Positions 50,087 through 58,485 of a stretch of DNA of 64,000 bases are shown piece by piece. Positions within the stretch are counted from its first letter, which is position 1. Each line of letters begins with the position of its first letter. The notes beneath the pieces were generated by a model. It saw only the letters and a list, made by a program, of their open reading frames with translations. It had not been told where the DNA came from and did no database searches. This stretch comes from CAZCFB01 sp964511535 (lineage in GTDB: Bacteria > Myxococcota_A > Polyangia > GCA-2747355 > CAZCFB01). A program made the position numbers and the translations under genes. The stretch covers positions 31,238 to 95,237 of the forward strand of contig CAZEFW010000010.1 in NCBI GenBank assembly GCA_964511535.1, in the 5' to 3' direction.

Positions 50087-51117
50087 CCGCGGCGGCGGTC
50101 TCCCGCGAGGCGGCGGACCTGGTCCGCCACAGCGACTGCATCGACCTGCACGTGGAGTCGTTCCTCTGGACCCGCTGGGTCGGCTACGACCTGGCGAGGC
50201 GCCACGGCCGGGGCGCGCTCGGCGCGCGGCTCTACTCCCAGGTGGACATCCCGCGCATGCTGGAGGTGGGCATGAGCGGGGCGGTGTGGAGCATCGTGAC
50301 CAACCCGCTGCGACGTCGGCATCGCCGCCCGGGCATGTTCTTTCGCAACCTGGCGCGGCTGCGCGGCGTCATCGAGGACAACCCCGAACAGCTGGCCCTG
50401 GTGAGCGACTGCGCCGGGTACCGGGCGGCGCGGGAGCAGGGCAAGCTGGCCTGCTGGATCGGGATCCAGGGGGGCAACGCCCTGGACCATGACCTGGACG
50501 ATCTGGACCGCATCCCGGACCGGTGCGTCAGCCGCGTCACCCTGGTGCACATGTTGCGCTCCACCCTCGGCAGCTCCAGCTCGCCGTGGGCGGGCAAGGA
50601 CGGGGGCCTCACCGATCTGGGGCGGGAATATGTCCAGCGCATGGACGCCGGGCGCATCCTGGTGGACCTGGCCCATATCTCCCGGCGCGGCTTCTTCGAC
50701 GCCGTCGAGGCGCACGACCCGGACCTGCCCCTGGCGGTGACCCACACCGGCGTCGACGGCGTGCACGCCTGCTGGCGCAACATCGACGACGAGCAGATCC
50801 GCGCGGTGGCCCGTACGGGCGGCGTGGTGGGGATCATCTTCCACTGCATGTACCTGGACGGCTCGGTGTTGCGGCGCTGCGAGGCCGCCCGGGTTGTGGA
50901 CCACATGGCCCACGTGATCAAGGTGGCCGGCGAGGACCACGTGGCCCTCGGCTCAGACTGGGACGGCTTCATCGTCACGCCCCGGGACATGCCCACCGTA
51001 CTGGAGCTGCCCGTGCTGGTGCAGCGCATGCTCGACCGCGGCTGGAGCGACGCGCGCATCCAGAAGATCCTCGGCGGCAACTACCTGCGAATGATGGGTG
51101 ACCTGCGGGGGGTGACC
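50083..51117 (+). CDS. M19-family (membrane dipeptidase-like) peptidase, 3' end uncertain
   Basis: A 345-codon reading from a TTG that overlaps the sigma-factor stop; the 3' end runs into a G-homopolymer and N gap, so the stop is unknown. M19 motifs: IDLHVES near residue 20 (HxE in place of the usual HxD), TLVHML, VDLAHIS, VTHTGVDG and LGSDWDG. The glutamate bridging the two zinc ions in human renal dipeptidase corresponds here to Gln in IGIQGGNAL, so metal binding or activity may be altered. Members hydrolyse dipeptides. The immediate overlap with the sigma-factor gene implies co-transcription. Confidence 0.78.
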
Positions 51118-51191
51118 CCGGGGGGGGGGGGGGGGGGGGGGGGGCCCCGCCCGGCCCCCCCCCCCCGGCGGGGGGGGGGGGNNNNNNNNNN
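51118..51191. other. Low-quality G-run and 10-N gap
   Basis: A near-homopolymer G/C tract (51118-51181) and 10 N (51182-51191). This is typical of a sequencing or scaffolding artefact and obscures the 3' end of the M19 gene. 51192-51290 holds no recognised gene. Confidence 0.95.
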
Positions 51192-51290
51192 GCTATTTTT
51201 GGTGGACGTGGGGGGTTTCCGGGGGCGTCTCGCGGTTTTTCTTGCCCGGGTCTAGCCGCGGCGTCTACCAGGTGCTGCGAGGGTAGAAGC

Positions 51291-51327
51291 GGCGTCTCGC
51301 CGCTTTTCCTGCACGCGGCGAGACGCC
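51291..51327. terminator. 13-bp inverted repeat, likely bidirectional terminator
   Basis: GGCGTCTCGCCGC (51291-51303) and GCGGCGAGACGCC (51315-51327) pair perfectly around an 11-base loop that begins with TTTT. It lies between the M19 gene (plus) and the lipoprotein gene ending at 51332 (minus). The neighbouring GTCTACCAGGTGCT occurs twice (near 51263 and 51330). Confidence 0.55.
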
Positions 51328-51331
51328 GTGT

Positions 51332-52795
51332 CTACCAGGTGCTGGTGAAGATGTAGGCCTGGGTGGTCTTGTTGTAGCGCTCGGCCAGGTACGCCGTGCC
51401 CTGGTCGTCGAAGGCCGCGCTGTCCAGGCGCCCGCCCAGCTGGGGGAACCCCGACAGGTCGGTCCACTGGGTGCCGCCGTTGACCGACACATGGCTGGTC
51501 TGGCCGCTGACCAGGACGCGCACCGGCCCGGACTTGGGCGCGTGTGCGGCAAGCCCGTAGGTCTTGAGCGGCTTGGTGCCGGCGGTCCCCTGTCCCCAGG
51601 TCAGGCCGCCGTCCGACGAGATGAAGATGCCGCCGTTGTCCTGCAGCGCGTAGGCGTGGCCCGAAGAGGTGAAGACCAGCGCGCCGGGGGAGCGGGTGGT
51701 CTTGGTGGGGGACAGCGAGGCGGCGTGGTCCTTCCAGTTGCCCTTGGTCATGCCCGCGTTGCGGAACAGGTAGTGGTGCCCGGAGACCTGGCCGGTCCAC
51801 CCCGTGGCCAGGCCGGTGACCTGGCCCTTGTAGGTGGCCAGGGCCACGGCCACGGCGTTGGCCTTGGACGCGCCGATCTTCGGGATGGTGGTCAGGTCCA
51901 GCTCCTGCCAGGTGGTGTACGGTTTCTTGGACCAGCACAGCTTGTTGCGGCCGCCTGCCAGGACCCACCCGGAGTGGATGGCCACGCCGCACTGCCACTT
52001 GAGGGTCCAACAGTCATGCTTGAAGTAGAAGGTCTGGCCGCCGTCCGTGGATATGTGGATGCGGCCGCCCGTGGCCATGGCCACGGCCACGTTGCCCTCC
52101 ATGGCCACGCGCACCAGGCTGGAGTCGCCCTTGTACAGGCCGGACTTGGTCCAGGACTTGCCGCCGTCGGGCGAGCGGTAAGCCGCGCCGACGGTGCCGA
52201 CGCCGCCGCCCACCAGGACCACGCCGCCGCTGGCCGCGATGGTGTACGGGGAGAAGCCCTTGGGCACGGCCACCTGTTTCCAGCTGGCGTAGGGCGCGCC
52301 CTTGTCCGGCGCGGCCGGCAGGTCGGGCGGCGGCAGGTCCACCACGGGGCCGTCGACGGTGGGGCCATCAGGCGTGGGGCCGTCGGGCCCGCCCGCTTCG
52401 GGGCCCCCCGCCTCCGGGCCCCCCGCCTCCGGGCCGCCGGCCTCGGGCTTGCCCGCCTCCGGGCCGCCCGCGTCCAGGGGTTTGCCCCCGCCGCACTTGC
52501 CGTTGACGCACAGCGCGCTGGCGCACTCCTGGCCGTTGCGGCACGCCTCCCCGAGGCCCTGCTGGCCCGGCACGCAGACGCCCCCCTTGCAGGCGTGGCT
52601 CAGGCAGTCGCCCGGGCCGGCGCAGGGCTGGCCGTTGTCGGCGGGCGTGAACGCCGCGCAGACGCCGCGATGACAGACGCCGTTGGCGCAGTCGGTGGCG
52701 GCGGTGCATACATCGTTGATCTTCAGGCCGGCTTCATCCGCGCAGCTGATGGCAAACAACAGGGCGGCGGACAGGGCGAGGTCTCCAGGGCGCAT
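51332..52795 (-). CDS. Cys-rich secreted lipoprotein with beta-propeller-like C-terminus
   Basis: A 487-residue exported protein: signal peptide MRPGDLALSAALLFAISC with lipobox. Residues ~28-101 are Cys-rich (for example DCANGVCHRGVC and ALCVNGKC). Residues ~108-160 form a repetitive linker built of EAGGP units from about 15-bp DNA repeats. From ~165 to the end the sequence has repeated beta-propeller/BNR-like blades (YRSPDGGKSWTKSG, HISTDGGQTFYF, FISSDGGLTWGQG and SVNGGTQWTDLSG). This implies a sugar- or protein-binding surface protein. It lies downstream of the esterase gene on the same strand. Confidence 0.85.
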   Translation of the reverse strand: MRPGDLALSAALLFAISCADEAGLKINDVCTAATDCANGVCHRGVCAAFTPADNGQPCAGPGDCLSHACKGGVCVPGQQGLGEACRNGQECASALCVNGKCGGGKPLDAGGPEAGKPEAGGPEAGGPEAGGPEAGGPDGPTPDGPTVDGPVVDLPPPDLPAAPDKGAPYASWKQVAVPKGFSPYTIAASGGVVLVGGGVGTVGAAYRSPDGGKSWTKSGLYKGDSSLVRVAMEGNVAVAMATGGRIHISTDGGQTFYFKHDCWTLKWQCGVAIHSGWVLAGGRNKLCWSKKPYTTWQELDLTTIPKIGASKANAVAVALATYKGQVTGLATGWTGQVSGHHYLFRNAGMTKGNWKDHAASLSPTKTTRSPGALVFTSSGHAYALQDNGGIFISSDGGLTWGQGTAGTKPLKTYGLAAHAPKSGPVRVLVSGQTSHVSVNGGTQWTDLSGFPQLGGRLDSAAFDDQGTAYLAERYNKTTQAYIFTSTW

Positions 52796-52826
52796 GGGCC
52801 CATTTTCCCCCCGGACGCCGAACCGC

Positions 52827-54458
52827 TCAAGGGCGGAAGAACAGCCGCAGCGGACGGAACAGGCGCGCGCGCCACGCTGCCTCGCTGTGGGGGGCGTCTG
52901 GCTGGTGGTAGTGGTAGATGTCGATGTTGGCCGGCTTGAGCAGCGCGGCGTTGGGATCCAGCGGGAAGGTCTTGATGCCGCGGGAGACCAGCATGCTCTT
53001 GAAGCTCACCGTCTCGCAGTAGTTGTCCTCGGCCTCGACGTTGGTGTTGGGGCAGGTGGGCGGGTTCTTCGGGTTCTTCGGGTTGTCCCCGCTGTCGAGG
53101 TAGTAGACCTGGTCCCGGGCCTTGAGGTTCTTCGCCGCCTTGTACAGCGACTCCATGGTGGGGTTGCCCAGGCCGAAGGCGCCCCAGCCGAAGGTGGAGG
53201 ACATGCCGCCCACGTAGCGGAACACCGTCGGGTGCTGCAGCCCCGCGTAGTAGGAGATCAGCCCGCCCAGGCTGGAGCCGAGCACCGCCGTGTGCTTGCG
53301 ACCGGTCAGGGTGCGCAGGCGGGCGTCCACCAGCGGCTTGACGTCGTTGACCAGGAAGTGGAGGTAGTCCGCCCCCTTGCCGCCGAGGGTGTAGGTCTTG
53401 GTCCCCAGCTGGATCTTGTCCTTCACATGGGTGTACTCGTCCATGCGGTCCTTGTTGTTGGGCAGCCCCACCACGATGAAGGGCGCCACCCGCCCGGCGG
53501 CGATCTCCTTGTCCGCGGTGCCGTCCACGTCCCAGGTGCCGTTGGCGTTGACCATGGCCACGTCGAACAGGTTGTTGCCGTCGTGCATGTAGAGCACCGG
53601 GTAGCGCTTGCCTGGCTGCTGGTCGTAGCCGGGCGGCAGGTAGAGGTACAGGTGGCGCGCGCTGCCCAGCTTGGTGGCCTTGACCGAGCGGAACCACTCC
53701 AGGTGGCCCACCGCCTTGCCGGTGGTGGGGTCCTTGCCGCCGCGGATCAGCGAGTAGCGGCCGAAGGTGTCGAAGCCGAACCGGCGCGACAGCGGATCGG
53801 AGAACCACACCGCCTTGCCCGCGGCGTCCCGGGCCACCAGCTTGTAGGGCGACCGGTTGGCGGTGGCGGTCACCGCCACCTCGGCGTGGAACACCCCGAG
53901 GGCCTCCTGCTTGAGCGGGTGCTGCCCCGCCTTCCACCCGTTGAAGGCGCCGGCCGCGCTGATGGGCGCCTGCCGCCGGGCCGGCGCGTAATCCTCGGCG
54001 GTGAACTTGTCGTCCTCGGCGTCGTACTTGGCGCTGCGTACGTAGAAGAACACCGCCTTGCCCGGGGTCAGGATGGGGAAGCCGCCCGCGGCCTCCACCC
54101 GCGCCACGAACAGGTCCACGGCCGCCCGCCGGGTCGCCTCGGGCTTCGACGAGCGGACGCACGCCAGCAGCCACGAGTAGAGCGCCCGGTCCGCCGTCCC
54201 CTTGGCCGGCGTGGAGCAAGGCGCCGCCGGCTTGCTGTCAGGCGCACCCAGGTCCGGCGCCGTCACCTTGCCATCCACCCGCGCCAGATCCGGAACGGCC
54301 GCCACATCCCCCGCCCCCCCATCCACCACCCCGGCATCCGGCACCACCGTCCCCCCCACGTCCACACCAGGATCCCCGCCCCCATCGCACCCCATCCACG
54401 AAACCGTGGACATCAGCACAACGCTACAAACCCACCTCCAACGTTCACCACACGCCAT
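52827..54458 (-). CDS. Secreted esterase-like lipoprotein (Fes/EstD type)
   Basis: A 543-residue protein. Signal peptide with lipobox near residue 24 (SWMGC); then an Asp/Gly/Val-rich linker (PDAGVVDGGAGDVA). The C-terminal ~300 residues match alpha/beta hydrolases of the enterochelin-esterase/Esterase D type: YPVLYMHDGNN, VGLPNN, and the nucleophile elbow in VLGSSLGGLISYY. Residues ~100-240 look like the N-terminal beta domain of Fes-like esterases. It may hydrolyse an ester at the cell surface; the substrate is unknown. It lies between proC and the propeller lipoprotein gene, all on the minus strand. Confidence 0.85.
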   Translation of the reverse strand: MACGERWRWVCSVVLMSTVSWMGCDGGGDPGVDVGGTVVPDAGVVDGGAGDVAAVPDLARVDGKVTAPDLGAPDSKPAAPCSTPAKGTADRALYSWLLACVRSSKPEATRRAAVDLFVARVEAAGGFPILTPGKAVFFYVRSAKYDAEDDKFTAEDYAPARRQAPISAAGAFNGWKAGQHPLKQEALGVFHAEVAVTATANRSPYKLVARDAAGKAVWFSDPLSRRFGFDTFGRYSLIRGGKDPTTGKAVGHLEWFRSVKATKLGSARHLYLYLPPGYDQQPGKRYPVLYMHDGNNLFDVAMVNANGTWDVDGTADKEIAAGRVAPFIVVGLPNNKDRMDEYTHVKDKIQLGTKTYTLGGKGADYLHFLVNDVKPLVDARLRTLTGRKHTAVLGSSLGGLISYYAGLQHPTVFRYVGGMSSTFGWGAFGLGNPTMESLYKAAKNLKARDQVYYLDSGDNPKNPKNPPTCPNTNVEAEDNYCETVSFKSMLVSRGIKTFPLDPNAALLKPANIDIYHYHQPDAPHSEAAWRARLFRPLRLFFRP

Positions 54459-54494
54459 TTTTGAATTCTTGTTCCTTGTTCCCGATTTTTTGTT

Positions 54495-55310
54495 TCAACC
54501 TTCTTCCTTCGCCACCACCGCCAGCTCCCGCGCCCTGTCCCGCGCCCGGGTCACCCCCTCCCGAAAGATACCGCCAATATCCCGCTCCTGAAACGTCGTC
54601 ACCGCCGCGTGGGTGGTGCCGCCCTTGCTCGTCACCTTGCGCCGCAGCTCGTCCGGCGCCTCCCCGGTCTCGGCCCACAGGTCCATGGCGCCGCGGAACG
54701 TCTCGCGCACCAGCTTCAGCGACTGGGCCTCGCTGAAGCCGAATCCGCGCGCTGCCTCCAGCAGGTTCTCGGCGATGTAGAAGATGTAGGCCGGCCCGGT
54801 GCCGCTGACCGCCGTGGCCGCGTCGAGCAGCCCCTCATCCTGCACCTCCACCTCCCGACCCATGGCCTGAAAGACGGCCCGGGTCAGCACTCGATCTCGA
54901 TCGGGCACCGCCTCCGCGGCGGTCCAGACCGTGACCCCCTCGCCGATACGCGCGGGCAGGTTCGGCATGCTCCGGATCACCAGCGGGTGGTCCAGCAGAT
55001 CCGACAGGAAGGCCAGGTCGATGCCGGCCATGATGGAGATGACGAGGGTCCGGGCAGGGATGGTCCCCCGCAGCGGCGCCAGCGCCCGCTTCGCGTTCTG
55101 CGGCTTGACGCAGACCAGCAGGAAGCTGGACTGCTCCAGCAGCTCGTGCATGTCCTTTGTGACCGACACGCCGAGGTGGCTGAGCTCCTCTCGCCGCTCC
55201 GGCCGCAGTTCGGCCACCAGGATCTGCTCGGGCTGCACGACCTCTCGTTTGAGCAACGCGCGGGCGATGATCTCGCCCATGGTCCCCCCGCCAAGGATTC
55301 CAATATTCAT
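54495..55310 (-). CDS. proC: Pyrroline-5-carboxylate reductase
   Basis: A 271-residue enzyme that makes proline by reducing 1-pyrroline-5-carboxylate with NAD(P)H. The dinucleotide motif is GILGGGTMGE (residues 4-13). RSMPNLPARIGEGVT and the C-terminal AATAVSGTGPAYIF plus VTSKGGTTHAA are signature segments of ProC. Length is normal for the family. It follows the Ser/Thr kinase gene after 48 bases on the same strand; the 36 bases after its stop are AT-rich and hold two GGAACAA units before the esterase start. Confidence 0.96.
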   Translation of the reverse strand: MNIGILGGGTMGEIIARALLKREVVQPEQILVAELRPERREELSHLGVSVTKDMHELLEQSSFLLVCVKPQNAKRALAPLRGTIPARTLVISIMAGIDLAFLSDLLDHPLVIRSMPNLPARIGEGVTVWTAAEAVPDRDRVLTRAVFQAMGREVEVQDEGLLDAATAVSGTGPAYIFYIAENLLEAARGFGFSEAQSLKLVRETFRGAMDLWAETGEAPDELRRKVTSKGGTTHAAVTTFQERDIGGIFREGVTRARDRARELAVVAKEEG

Positions 55311-55358
55311 GAGACCTCCCAGATGGATGGCCAGTTATGGATCACGGAGATCGCGGAA

Positions 55359-57230
55359 TCAACTGTGGAACCGCAGCTCCACGGGTCCCACGGAGATGAT
55401 GTCTCCGGTGGAGAGACGCGTCGGCGCGTTGAGCGCCTGCCCGTTGTACATCACCTGCCCCCGGCCGGGCACCGGCTCCAGCCAGTAGCTGCCGGTGCGC
55501 AAGATCACCGAGGCAGCGCAGCCCGCCATATCCAGGCCGGCCAGGGTGACATTGTGGCCCAGCGGCAGGTGGTCTCCCACCGGGATGGAGAGCGTCTGGG
55601 CGCCGAGGGTGGCGGTGAGGCTGGCGCCGTCGGCGCCTTCGCCGATGGTGGGCAAATCCGGTTCGCCACCGGGGCGGGGTGGCGCTGCCGGCGCGGCGCC
55701 CGGCCCGGGGCCCACGGGCTGTGGCGGTTGCGGCTGCTCACCGGCCGCCCCGGGGCCCTTCGGTGTGGGCGGGATGGTGGGGTCCACCGGGTCGTGGGGC
55801 ATGGTCGGTCCATGCTCGGGCTGCGCCAGGTCGAAGCGCATGGAAAAGGGCCCAACCCTGATCTTGTCCTCGTGCGCCAGCTTCGTCGCCGCGGCGATCT
55901 TCTGGTCGTTGACGTATGTCCCGTTGGAGCTCTTGAGGTCCTCGACCCAGAACTCCCCGTCCAGGCGGTAGACACGGGCGTGCCGGCGCGAGACGCGGGC
56001 GTCACCCAGGCGCAGGTCTCCGGCGCGGCCGAGCACGAACTCGTCCGACAGGGGCCAGGCCGTCTCTCCTTCCTCCTCCTGCAGGACCAGCTTGGCCTGC
56101 CCCCCGGCGGTGAGGTCCTCCAGCCGCGGCAGCTGAAGCTGGGACTCCATCATCTCCTCGGCCGAAAAGATGATGGAGTTGACCGGCACGGCGAAGTCCT
56201 CTCGCCTCATCTCCTGGCTCTCGGGGTGCTGCTCCACCGGGGCTTCGGGTGGTGCCGCGGGGGGGGGCGGCGCCGGCTGAGGTTCGGTTGCCTCGCCCAC
56301 CACGCCGAGCACGACCCGCGCGAGGTCCTGCCCCGAGAAGCTGGGGTAGGTGCGGCCCAGGTAATCGGCCAGGGCCTCGGCGAACTCGGCGGCGCCGGGG
56401 TAGCGGCCGTCCGGCTTGGGGCTCAGCGCCTTCATGACGATGGCGTCGAGCTCCGGCGTGATCTCGGATCCGCGCCGGGAGGAGGGGGGCGGGATGGCCG
56501 CCTGGCGCACCATCTCCAGCAGCTTGACCGGGTTCTTCTCCAGGTACAGCGAGCCGCCGGTCAGCGCCTCGTACAGCACGATGCCGGCGCTGAAGATGTC
56601 GCTGCGCTGGTCCACCGACTCGCCCCAGGACTGCTCGGGGGACATGTAGACCAGCTTGCCCTTGATCACCCCCGAGCGGGTCTTGGTGGACAGGTTCGCC
56701 GCCTTGGCGATGCCGAAGTCCACCAGCTTCACCTCCCCCTGTCGCGACAGCAGCATGTTCTGGGGGCTCACGTCCCGGTGGATGATCTGCAGCGGCTTGC
56801 CGTCGTCGTCGCACTTCTTGTGGGCGTGGTCCAGGCCCCTGAGCGCCTCGTGGGCCACCAGCAGCGCGGCGGGCACCGGGAACTCGCGGCCAGCCTCGCT
56901 GGTGCGCTTGAGCACCTGGAAGAAGTCGGCGCCGTCCACATGCTCCATGGAGATGAAGTAGCAGTTGCCGATGCGCCCCAGGTCGAAGGTCTGGGCGATG
57001 TTCGGGTGGTTCAGCTTCACCGCGATCTTGGCCTCGTCCACGAGCATCTGCACGAAGCGGCGGTCGTCGGCGTAGTCGGGGTGGATCACCTTGAGCGCCA
57101 GGCGCTTCTCGTAGCCGCCCACGCCCTTGGTGGTGGCCAGGTAGATCTCGGCCATACCACCGATGGCGATGAGCTTCACCAGGTAGTAAGGCCCGAGGTA
57201 GGTGTTGAGCTGGAGTGTGGACCTGGCCAT
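55359..57230 (-). CDS. Ser/Thr protein kinase with two FHA domains
   Basis: About 623 residues from the ATG at 57230. The N-terminal kinase domain (~12-290) has GGMAEIYLAT, K47 in ALKVIH, HRDVSPQN (151-158) and DFGIAK (171-176), so it should be active. A Pro-rich linker follows. A first FHA domain (~395-467) contains LGDARVSRRHARVY and LKSSNGTYVND; a second FHA-like domain lies at ~535-623 with GQALNAPTRLSTGD. No membrane segment, so it is cytoplasmic. FHA domains bind phosphothreonine, so it may recruit its own phosphorylated partners. HRDVSPQN is typical of myxobacterial kinases. Confidence 0.94.
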   Translation of the reverse strand: MARSTLQLNTYLGPYYLVKLIAIGGMAEIYLATTKGVGGYEKRLALKVIHPDYADDRRFVQMLVDEAKIAVKLNHPNIAQTFDLGRIGNCYFISMEHVDGADFFQVLKRTSEAGREFPVPAALLVAHEALRGLDHAHKKCDDDGKPLQIIHRDVSPQNMLLSRQGEVKLVDFGIAKAANLSTKTRSGVIKGKLVYMSPEQSWGESVDQRSDIFSAGIVLYEALTGGSLYLEKNPVKLLEMVRQAAIPPPSSRRGSEITPELDAIVMKALSPKPDGRYPGAAEFAEALADYLGRTYPSFSGQDLARVVLGVVGEATEPQPAPPPPAAPPEAPVEQHPESQEMRREDFAVPVNSIIFSAEEMMESQLQLPRLEDLTAGGQAKLVLQEEEGETAWPLSDEFVLGRAGDLRLGDARVSRRHARVYRLDGEFWVEDLKSSNGTYVNDQKIAAATKLAHEDKIRVGPFSMRFDLAQPEHGPTMPHDPVDPTIPPTPKGPGAAGEQPQPPQPVGPGPGAAPAAPPRPGGEPDLPTIGEGADGASLTATLGAQTLSIPVGDHLPLGHNVTLAGLDMAGCAASVILRTGSYWLEPVPGRGQVMYNGQALNAPTRLSTGDIISVGPVELRFHS

Positions 57231-57253
57231 GAGCCACAAATGGTACCCCCCCC

Positions 57254-57284
57254 TTGGCAGGGGTCACAAGTATTGGGCTATGAT
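57254..57284 (+). promoter_or_regulatory. Candidate promoter for a leaderless GTG message
   Basis: TTGGCA (57254-57259) and TATGAT (57279-57284) each match consensus at 5 of 6 positions; the 19-base spacer is slightly long. Transcription would start at about 57291, exactly at the GTG of the next gene. Confidence 0.45.
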
Positions 57285-57290
57285 GTTCCC

Positions 57291-58481
57291 GTGATCCCAC
57301 GCCGAATCTGGCCGCTCATGGCCTCGATCCTGCTCGCCTCTGGCTGCCACCTGCTGTTCCAGTACGAGGACAACCCACCCGACGGCGCCGTGCCGGATCT
57401 GACCCGCAGGGACGGCAAGGTCGCGGTGGACCGCAAGGTGCCCAGGGACAGGGGCAAGGACCGGAGCAAGGCGAAGGACAAGAAGGTCTCCAAGGACAAC
57501 AAGCCGTGGCCTGACAGCAAGCCGTGGCCCGACAAGAAGATCCCCCCCGACATCAAGCCGGGGCCCGACCTGCAGGTGCTCAAGCAGGACAAGGGGACCA
57601 CCTGGACCTGGAAGTCCCTGAACAATGTGACCAGCTCCGACCTCAAGGACGTGTGGGGATACAACGGCAACAACGTGCGCATGGTGGGCAAGGGTGGGCT
57701 TGAGGTGCGCTACCTGTTCGGCGTCCTGAAAGCGTACACCGTCTACTCCAACATCGACTACCACGGCGCATGGGGCGGCGGCGGCTGGATTCACTACGTG
57801 GGGTACGACAACACCAAGAAGGCGGCCGTCTGGGTGCGCCAGCAGCCGAGCAAGATCGACAGCGAGCATGGCGGCAACAGCTCGGGCAAGCTCAAGTCGG
57901 TGCACGGCGCGGACCCCAAGGAGCTTTATGCCGTCGGGGACAACACCACCATCTACAAGATCAACCCGCCCAACTGGGACCCGGTGGTTCTGGCAGGTTT
58001 CACCAGCAACACCGATCTCAACGCCGTGTACAGCAGCGGCGTGGGTCAGGCCATCGCCGTGGGCGATGATGGGCTGGTTGTGTTCATCTCCGGGGGCAAG
58101 TACAGCACGAAAAAGAAGATCTCCGGTGACCCGGAGCTCACCGGCATCTGGCCGGCGGCCAAGGGGATGTACCTGATCACCACCGAAGCGCAGAAGATCC
58201 TGCTCTACGACGCCTCCAAGAAGGCCGTGTCCAAGACCTACAACACCCCCGGGGTGGAGTGGAAGGGCGTACGGGGCAACTTGAAGGGTGTGGCGTACGC
58301 GGTGGGCAGCAAGGGCAACAACGGCGAGATCAAGGGCTTCTACAAGGGGAACCTCCAGCTCACCAAGACGGTCAACGGGACCGCCGCTGCCAAGATGGAC
58401 TTCAACGCGGTCTGGGTCGCGGACGACGGTCAGGTCTACATCGTGGGCGAGAAGGGGCTGATCTACCGCTACGGGCCGTGA
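57291..58481 (+). CDS. Secreted lipoprotein with Lys/Asp-rich linker and propeller-like domain
   Basis: A 396-residue protein from the GTG at 57291. Signal peptide (RRIWPLMASILLASGC) with lipobox. Residues ~30-100 are a low-complexity, Lys/Asp/Pro-rich linker with DKK and KPWPD repeats. The remaining ~290 residues contain short repeats such as NNVTSSDLKDVWGYNGNNV and LNAVYSSGVGQAIAVGDDG that resemble beta-propeller or YVTN-type blades, as in the protein encoded at 51332. Its function at the cell surface is unknown. It lies divergently upstream of the kinase gene, with a candidate promoter in the 60-base gap. Confidence 0.82.
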   Translation: MIPRRIWPLMASILLASGCHLLFQYEDNPPDGAVPDLTRRDGKVAVDRKVPRDRGKDRSKAKDKKVSKDNKPWPDSKPWPDKKIPPDIKPGPDLQVLKQDKGTTWTWKSLNNVTSSDLKDVWGYNGNNVRMVGKGGLEVRYLFGVLKAYTVYSNIDYHGAWGGGGWIHYVGYDNTKKAAVWVRQQPSKIDSEHGGNSSGKLKSVHGADPKELYAVGDNTTIYKINPPNWDPVVLAGFTSNTDLNAVYSSGVGQAIAVGDDGLVVFISGGKYSTKKKISGDPELTGIWPAAKGMYLITTEAQKILLYDASKKAVSKTYNTPGVEWKGVRGNLKGVAYAVGSKGNNGEIKGFYKGNLQLTKTVNGTAAAKMDFNAVWVADDGQVYIVGEKGLIYRYGP

Positions 58482-58485
58482 CCCG

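Noticed and set aside
51118..51255. The C-terminal extension of the M19 frame through the G-run and N gap
   Set aside because: The homopolymer tract and Ns are assembly artefacts, so residues beyond about 345 are not trustworthy.
54609..58481. A 1290-codon plus-strand frame through proC and the Ser/Thr kinase gene
   Set aside because: Only the last 396 codons (from GTG 57291) look like a real protein with a signal peptide; the rest is antisense to proC and the kinase gene.
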